From: Streptomyces finlayi
GTDB taxonomy: Bacteria; Actinomycetota; Actinomycetes; Streptomycetales; Streptomycetaceae
Assembly: GCF_014216315.1 (NCBI RefSeq)
Contig: NZ_CP045702.1
Coordinates: 1-64,000 of the forward strand
Reading direction: 5' to 3'
DNA: 64,000 nucleotides
Shown here: in pieces, positions 59,483 to 64,000 of the stretch
How positions within the stretch are numbered: the stretch's first letter is position 1
Layout: the number at the start of each line of letters is the position of its first letter
Position numbers and translations under genes: made by a program
Notes under the pieces: model-generated
What the model was told of the DNA's origin: nothing
The model's database searches: none
Seen by the model: the letters and a program-made list of their open reading frames with translations, nothing else

Positions 59483-60340
59483 ATGCCCCGTGTGACTTCT
59501 GTGGATCTTGATGATCGCCCTGAGCGGGTACTGCTGGACCGACTCGAGTGTTACTACGACGCGGTGCCGCGACATAGCGCCCGGGTCGAGGACTTCGGGC
59601 CGCTGACTCTGTTCGTGCGGGAAGGCCAGGGATGGCCGTTCTACGCACGTCCGGCTCGGGGATGGTCTGGCGCGGTGAGCGCCGCCGCTGTGGCCCGGGT
59701 CCGCGCCCGGCAGCGTGAACTCGGGATCCCGGAGAGTTTCGAGTGGATCGCCGAGACCACGCCCGCGCTGCGGGCCGCGATCGAGGACTCGGGGCTTGTG
59801 GTTCACGAGCACCCTTTGATGGTGCTTGACCCGGGCGCCCCAGTGCCCGCTGCGGACGAGTTGTCCGACGGGTTGCGGGTGCGGACCATGGATCCGGACG
59901 ATCCGGCGCTGGCGAGCGCGCTGGCCGTGCCGCATCTTGCTTTCGCGGAGCCCGGAACTGGTCTCGGCTTCGCGGGAGTCACCGAGCTGGCGGAAGCCGT
60001 GCGTGCCCGAGCAGGCGACGGGTCGGTGGAACGCGTGGCGGCACGGATCGAGGCGGGCCTGACTTCGGTTGCCGCAGCGGTGGAAGGTGGGACGGCGTTG
60101 TGCGCGGGCCAGCACCAGCCAGTCGGATCGGTCAGCGAAATCGTCGGTGTTGGGACACTGCCCACCGCGCGCCGTCGTGGCCTTGGGATCGCGGTCACCG
60201 CGGCGCTGGTGGCCGACGCCCGATCGAGAGCAGTGGAGACCATCTTCTTGTCGGCAGGCGACGATGACGTCGCCCGCATCTATGCCCGACTCGGCTTCCG
60301 ACGTGTCGCCACCGCGCTGATCGCCGAGCCTGCCGAGTAG
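59483..60340 (+). CDS. GNAT-family N-acetyltransferase
   Basis: 285 residues. The N-terminal half (about 1-120) is a degenerate GNAT-like domain (LTLFVREGQGWPFYARPARG). The C-terminal half (about 128-282) is a full acetyltransferase with SEIVGVGTLPTARRRGLGIA as the acetyl-CoA loop (R-R-x-x-G-x-G/A) and ARIYARLGFRRVATALIAEP at the end. The substrate is unknown. The ATG at 59483 has no clear ribosome site; GTG codons at 59489 and 59492 are alternatives. Confidence 0.88.
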   Translation: MPRVTSVDLDDRPERVLLDRLECYYDAVPRHSARVEDFGPLTLFVREGQGWPFYARPARGWSGAVSAAAVARVRARQRELGIPESFEWIAETTPALRAAIEDSGLVVHEHPLMVLDPGAPVPAADELSDGLRVRTMDPDDPALASALAVPHLAFAEPGTGLGFAGVTELAEAVRARAGDGSVERVAARIEAGLTSVAAAVEGGTALCAGQHQPVGSVSEIVGVGTLPTARRRGLGIAVTAALVADARSRAVETIFLSAGDDDVARIYARLGFRRVATALIAEPAE

Positions 60341-60375
60341 CGAGTCGGTCCGTCAGAGACGCGGTCAGCCGTGAC

Positions 60376-61335
60376 GTGACAACGACCGCACGGGTTGGGG
60401 AGGTTGTGACGCCATACCCGGCCCGTGCGGCCTTGTCCCATCCTGCCTTCTGCGGCTTGTCCCGAGCACACCTCGGCGATTTGATCGAGGAATTGGCTGT
60501 CCCGTGGACCGCTCGGTGCGAGTCGGCCCTCCAAGAGCGGCGCGCCGGACCCCGGCGACGCGCCGCCGGCGCCGGCCCGACCCATCAGCTGGTCTTCACC
60601 GACCGCGTGCTGGTCACCCTGGTCGTACTGCGCCTCCAGTTGCCGCACGCGGCCCTGGCCGCCCTCTATCGGGTCAGCCGCCCCACCGTTACCCGGGCGG
60701 TGCACGAAATCCGGCCGCTGCTGGCCCGGCGCGGCTTCGCGGTCCCCGACCGGCCCGGCGTGCGCCTGCGGACCTTGGCGGACGTCTTCGCCTACGCCGA
60801 CACGGAAGGGGTGGACCTGCGTATCGACGGCACCGAGGTGCAGGTGCCTCGCCGGCAAGCTGGCCGCCCTGGCCGCAGGGCATTCGTCTCCGGCAAGTAG
60901 AAGCAGAACACCGCCAAGACCACCACCATTTGCGACAGCCAGGGCCGCGTCTTGTGGTCGGGGGCGGATTGTCCCGGCCGCCAGCACGACCAGACCGCGA
61001 TGCGCACCGAGGGCATCGCCGAGCAGCTCCGTCTCCGCCCGCAGGTCCGAGCCGAGGTCGACGAGGGCTACCGAGGCTTGGCCAACGAGTTCCCCGACCA
61101 GGTCAGCGCCCCGCCGCGGAAACCCAAAGACGACGTCCTGCTCGGCGACCAGCATGCCTGGCGCGAGGCACGCCGACGGCAGTCCTCCCACCGGATCTGC
61201 GTGGAGCACGCCATCGGCGAGCAGAAGAAGTGGCGCGCTCCAGCGGTACATCGGCCGCCGCGAGCACTACACCGAGACCCATGCCGCCATCGCCGGTTTG
61301 GTCTCCGACCGTACTGCCCGCAGGCTGACCCACCG
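60376..61335 (+). pseudogene. IS5-superfamily transposase with amber stop and frameshift
   Basis: The N-terminal helix-turn-helix part (HLGDLIEELAVPWTARCESA, QLPHAALAALYRVSRPTVTR) and first Asp (DLRIDGTEVQVPRR) are in one frame up to a TAG at 60898, where an AAG Lys is expected (GKxKQNTAKT). The same frame goes on with ICDSQGRVLWSGADCPGRQH and AEVDEGYRGLANEF, then VEHAIGEQKKWRA (Glu). A shift at about 61240 leads to LQRYIGRREHYTETHAAIAG. Only two lesions are seen. Confidence 0.82.
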
Positions 61336-61476
61336 CCCGACGAGCACCGGACTGGTACTCGTCGGACAGGCCGCCTGCTGATCACCCACCAGCCGAACCG
61401 CCAGGTCCGCACGCCTTGACCTCAATCGTGCACCAAGGTCGTAAGGCTGACGAAAGGCCCCGCCCGAGGGCGGTGC

Positions 61477-61962
61477 TCAGCCTCCTTCGACTTCCTGGCG
61501 CACGGTAGCGGCGATGCGGGTGAGTGCGGCCCCGAGGTGGCGGCGCTGAGCGGCGCTGAGCGGATCGAACACGAGCCGCTTCACCTGCGCGACGTGTTCC
61601 GGTGCGCTCTCGACGAGCTTCTGCCGGCCCACGTCGGTCAGGGCGGCGAGGGTGTACCGACCGTCGCCGGGGTCGGGTCGGCGGGCGACCCAGTCGCGGG
61701 CTTCGAAGCGATCCATCACCTTCGACAGGCGGGGTTGGGTGCTGTCGCAGACCCGGGCCAGGTCACTGAGCCGCATCGTGGCCCCGTCGGCCGTGGACAG
61801 CTGGGCCATGACCCCGTACTCGAAGTTGGAGATGCCCGCGTCTCGCTGCAACTGGCGGTCGAGGGCCGCCGGGAGGGCAATGACGACCGTGAGAAGCGCC
61901 TGCCACACGGCCTGCTGGTCGTCGTCGAGCCAGGGCGACTGAGTATCCATGAACCCCATCAT
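61477..61962 (-). CDS. MarR-family transcriptional repressor
   Basis: 161 residues. The winged helix spans about 45-115 (ISNFEYGVMAQLSTADGATM, RLSDLARVCDSTQPRLSKVM, PGDGRYTLAALTDVGRQ). N- and C-terminal helices form the dimer. Directly upstream are four copies of an ACTTGCC/GGCAAGT box over 94 bases, shared with a divergent dioxygenase gene. Autorepression and control of the dioxygenase-oxidoreductase pair are likely. Confidence 0.93.
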   Translation of the reverse strand: MMGFMDTQSPWLDDDQQAVWQALLTVVIALPAALDRQLQRDAGISNFEYGVMAQLSTADGATMRLSDLARVCDSTQPRLSKVMDRFEARDWVARRPDPGDGRYTLAALTDVGRQKLVESAPEHVAQVKRLVFDPLSAAQRRHLGAALTRIAATVRQEVEGG

Positions 61963-62055
61963 ACTTGCCCGGACAACTCCAGCACTTGCCTAGGCAACCT
62001 TCAGTGAGCTACTTTTTCACTTGCCAGGGCAAGTGAATGTTCTTGCCGAGGCAAG
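61962..62055. promoter_or_regulatory. Four MarR operator boxes
   Basis: The boxes are: ACTTGCCCGGACAACT (61963-61978, degenerate), CACTTGCCTAGGCAACCT (61983-62000), TCACTTGCCAGGGCAAGTGA (62017-62036, perfect 9+2+9 palindrome) and CTTGCCGAGGCAAG (62042-62055, perfect). The spacing of about 20-34 bases suggests cooperative binding along one face. The last box covers the proposed start of the dioxygenase. Confidence 0.85.
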
Positions 62056-62969
62056 TGAAGGAGCTGATTTCGACGACCACCACTCGCAGCCCGGCCGCAC
62101 CGAACGGCCTGACTTCCGCCTTCCCGTCGCGCACACCAGCCGCGGCATACGACGACCTCCTTGCCCGGGTCCTGCCACAGGCGCACGAGCGACGGGTGTG
62201 GCATCCCTCCGACGGGCCCTTGCCCAGCCTCTTCGTCAGCCACGGGGCCCCGTTCACCCTCGACGATTCGCAGTGGCTCGGGGACCTCTTCGACTGGGCC
62301 CAGTCGATTCCCAGACCCCGGGCCGTCGTGGTCATCTCGGCCCACTGGGAACGGGCACCGGCCGCGATATCCGGAGCCGCGGCCGGTACCCCGCTCTCCT
62401 ACGATTTCAGCGGCTTCCACCCCCGCTACAAAACCCTTCCCTACGCGACCCCGGACGCCACCGACCTGGCTCGGCGACTCACGGGGCTGCTGGGCCGGAC
62501 GCCGGTGCACGAGTTCGCCGACCGCGGCCTCGACCACGGCGCCTTCATCCCGCTCATGGCCATGTATCCCGCGGCCGACGTCCCGGTCGTGCAGTTGTCG
62601 ATGCCGAGCCTCGACCCCAGCGCTCTGTTCGAGCTGGGGGCACGCCTGCGGCCCCTGCGCGAGGAAGGCATCCTCGTTCTCGGCTCGGGCTTCATGACGC
62701 ACAGCTTCGCTGTCTTGCGCCGGCCGGAACTCGCCGCCGAGACCACGGCATTCGACGAATGGGCCGTTGCCGCCCTCGCCCGGGGCGACGTCGACTCCCT
62801 CGCCGACTACCGCAACAAGGCACCCGGCGCCGCGGTCGCCCATCCGACGGCCGACCACTTCGTCCCGTTGCTGCTCACCGTCGGCGCCGCCGATGACCCC
62901 AGCAGCGCCGTGAGCGCCATCGACCGCATGGTGATGGGCAACTCCACCCGGTCGGTGCAGCTGACCTGA
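62037..62969 (+). CDS. DODA-type extradiol dioxygenase
   Basis: 310 residues from the ATG at 62037, or 304 from the GTG at 62055. Both starts lie in the operator array, so the mRNA may be leaderless. The LigB/4,5-DOPA-dioxygenase fold is clear: LPSLFVSHGAPFTLDDSQWL (metal His), RAVVVISAHWERAPAAISGA (second His), ADRGLDHGAFIPLMAMYPAA and VLGSGFMTHSFAVLR with HPTADHFVPLLLTVGAA. It opens catechol-like rings or acts on DOPA. It is followed 80 bp later by an oxidoreductase, under the MarR above. Confidence 0.9.
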   Translation: MFLPRQVKELISTTTTRSPAAPNGLTSAFPSRTPAAAYDDLLARVLPQAHERRVWHPSDGPLPSLFVSHGAPFTLDDSQWLGDLFDWAQSIPRPRAVVVISAHWERAPAAISGAAAGTPLSYDFSGFHPRYKTLPYATPDATDLARRLTGLLGRTPVHEFADRGLDHGAFIPLMAMYPAADVPVVQLSMPSLDPSALFELGARLRPLREEGILVLGSGFMTHSFAVLRRPELAAETTAFDEWAVAALARGDVDSLADYRNKAPGAAVAHPTADHFVPLLLTVGAADDPSSAVSAIDRMVMGNSTRSVQLT

Positions 62970-63049
62970 GTGTCCCGACGTGCATCACCTTCCCGCCCGA
63001 TCACCTCATCCGTTGACGACGACATCGATACACCCTGGAGGAAAGTGCC

Positions 63050-64000
63050 ATGAAGGCAATGCGTTTCCACGAGTTCGGCAGCAGCGAGGTCTTGCGCTAC
63101 GAGGACGTCGACCGTCCGGTCCCCGGCAGCGGCCAGGTGCTGGTAAGGGTGGCCGCCACGTCGTTCAACCCGGTCGATGACCACATCCGCTCCGGCGCCC
63201 TGGCAGAGATGATCCCGATAGCCCTCCCGTACGTACCGGGGATCGACCTGGCCGGCACCGTCGCCGGACTCGGCGCGGACGTGACCGGCCTGGAGATCGG
63301 CGACCGGGTCGTGGCGATGCTGCCCCTCGACTCCGCCGGCGGGGCCGCCGAGTACGTGCTCGCCCCGGCCGAGTCCCTGGCCCCGGCGCCCCGGACGACG
63401 GAGCTGGTCGATGCCGCGGCGCTGCCGCTGACCGGCCTGGCGGCCTGGCAGACGGCGTTCGAGCTCGCCGAGCTGAAGCCCGGTCAGACCGTCCTGGTCA
63501 ACGGGGCGGGGGGCGCGGTCGGCAGCCTCGTGGTGCAGCTCGCCCTCGACGCGGGGGCGCACGTGACCGCAGTGGACGCGCCGCAGCACGCGGACCGCCT
63601 TCGGGGCTACGGCGCGGACCGGGTCGTCGGCCCCCTCGCCCTCGCCGCGGGCCCGGCCGCCGTGGGCGGCCCGTTCCAGGTCGTGGTGAACCATGTGCGC
63701 GTGTCCCCGGAGGAACTCTCCCAGTTGACGGACTACGTCGCCGACGGCGGGGTCGCCGCCAGCACAGCCGGCCCCATTCCCGAGGACCCCGCCCGGGGGG
63801 TGCGCAGCGCGAGCCTGTGGGTCCGCAGCGACGGAGCCCAGCTGGCCGAGCTGGTCGCCAAGGTGGATGCCGGCAAGCTCCGGGTACACGTCGCGGCCCA
63901 CCGCCCGGTGGCCGAGCTGGCCGCCGTGCATGAGGACGCCGGCGCCGGGCGGCTCTCCGGCAAGACGGTCCTGCTCAACACCGTTGCGTTTACGTCCGCG
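63050..64000 (+). CDS. NADP-dependent quinone/zinc-type oxidoreductase (runs off the window)
   Basis: At least 317 residues with GGAGGAAA before the ATG. MDR superfamily: MKAMRFHEFGSSEVLRYEDV, VRVAATSFNPVDDHIRSGAL, YVPGIDLAGTVAGLGADVTG, then the NADP motif TVLVNGAGGAVGSLVVQLAL and a tail that continues (RLSGKTVLLNTV). No structural zinc Cys cluster is visible, so it is quinone-oxidoreductase-like. It is probably in the MarR-controlled operon with the dioxygenase. Confidence 0.9.
   Translation, partial: MKAMRFHEFGSSEVLRYEDVDRPVPGSGQVLVRVAATSFNPVDDHIRSGALAEMIPIALPYVPGIDLAGTVAGLGADVTGLEIGDRVVAMLPLDSAGGAAEYVLAPAESLAPAPRTTELVDAAALPLTGLAAWQTAFELAELKPGQTVLVNGAGGAVGSLVVQLALDAGAHVTAVDAPQHADRLRGYGADRVVGPLALAAGPAAVGGPFQVVVNHVRVSPEELSQLTDYVADGGVAASTAGPIPEDPARGVRSASLWVRSDGAQLAELVAKVDAGKLRVHVAAHRPVAELAAVHEDAGAGRLSGKTVLLNTVAFTSA

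Overview
This is high-GC actinobacterial DNA (roughly 70% G+C by eye, strong third-position G/C bias, GTG starts, purine-rich GGAGG-like ribosome binding sites). The gene families point to Streptomyces or a close relative: DUF6480 and DUF6243 small proteins, PGRP-type amidase with a Tat signal, GAF-PAS-SpoIIE phosphatase, and a class IV lanthipeptide locus. About half of the window is broken genes and remnants of mobile elements. That looks like a chromosome arm or a large linear plasmid rather than a core region.

Layout. 0-5.3 kb is a graveyard: a TPR regulator remnant, a NUDIX remnant, an internally deleted ECF42 sigma factor, Tn7/TniB-like, Tn3 and IS1182 fragments, with an intact two-S1-domain protein between them. 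5.3-10.7 kb holds a citramalate synthase that lost its C-terminus at the IS1182 junction but keeps a branched-chain leader peptide and attenuator. It is followed by a TetR/SDR/NADPH:F420-reductase-like unit and a second TetR behind a deleted ABC transporter. 10.9-17.8 kb holds a large alpha/beta hydrolase pair, a tRNA-Arg 3' half, and a light-sensing-looking set: a heliorhodopsin gene, a B12 protein with the CarH-type W-x9-E-H motif and a truncated SpoIIE phosphatase cut by a TniA fragment. 17.9-23.5 kb is mostly intact: a PQQ beta-propeller protein, DUF6480, an Excalibur lipoprotein, an XRE/MmyB regulator and an SRPBCC protein.

23.7-31.8 kb contains a frameshifted macro-domain gene, a type VII secretion-associated protein beside a frameshifted scabin/pierisin-like ADP-ribosyltransferase, an IS remnant, epoxide hydrolase plus PadR, and a HEPN-like protein. 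32.8-39.3 kb has an M14 carboxypeptidase, DUF6243 with a strong terminator, a VOC protein, a mosaic of three truncated enzymes and a ParE-type toxin-antitoxin pair. 39.9-42.9 kb is a decayed venezuelin-like lanthipeptide locus, in which the LanC cyclase is fused in frame to the exporter ATPase. 43-46.5 kb holds a Tat-type beta-carbonic anhydrase and an 837-residue sensor phosphatase.

46.5-50.2 kb is again mostly remnants (CBM2, IS5, an LRV repeat protein, a frameshifted amidase) with an intact DUF1877. 51-54.4 kb carries an ice-binding-type secreted protein with a Thr/Gly repeat tail and a DUF5819-HTTM operon. 54.4-59.2 kb has IS5 and Tn3 debris, then a hydrolase and divergent MerR, then a resolvase-DoxX chimera. 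59.5-64 kb ends with a GNAT protein, a dead IS, and a MarR repressor with four operator boxes divergent from a DODA-type dioxygenase and a zinc-type quinone oxidoreductase that runs off the window.

No single clean novel system is proven. The best leads are the heliorhodopsin/B12/phosphatase neighbourhood, the T7SS-linked ADP-ribosyltransferase, the LanC-ABC fusion, and two families of dispersed repeats that mark vanished transposons. Many frameshifts break otherwise well-conserved proteins, so raw-read error must be separated from true decay. All family names come from reading motifs by eye; no search was run.
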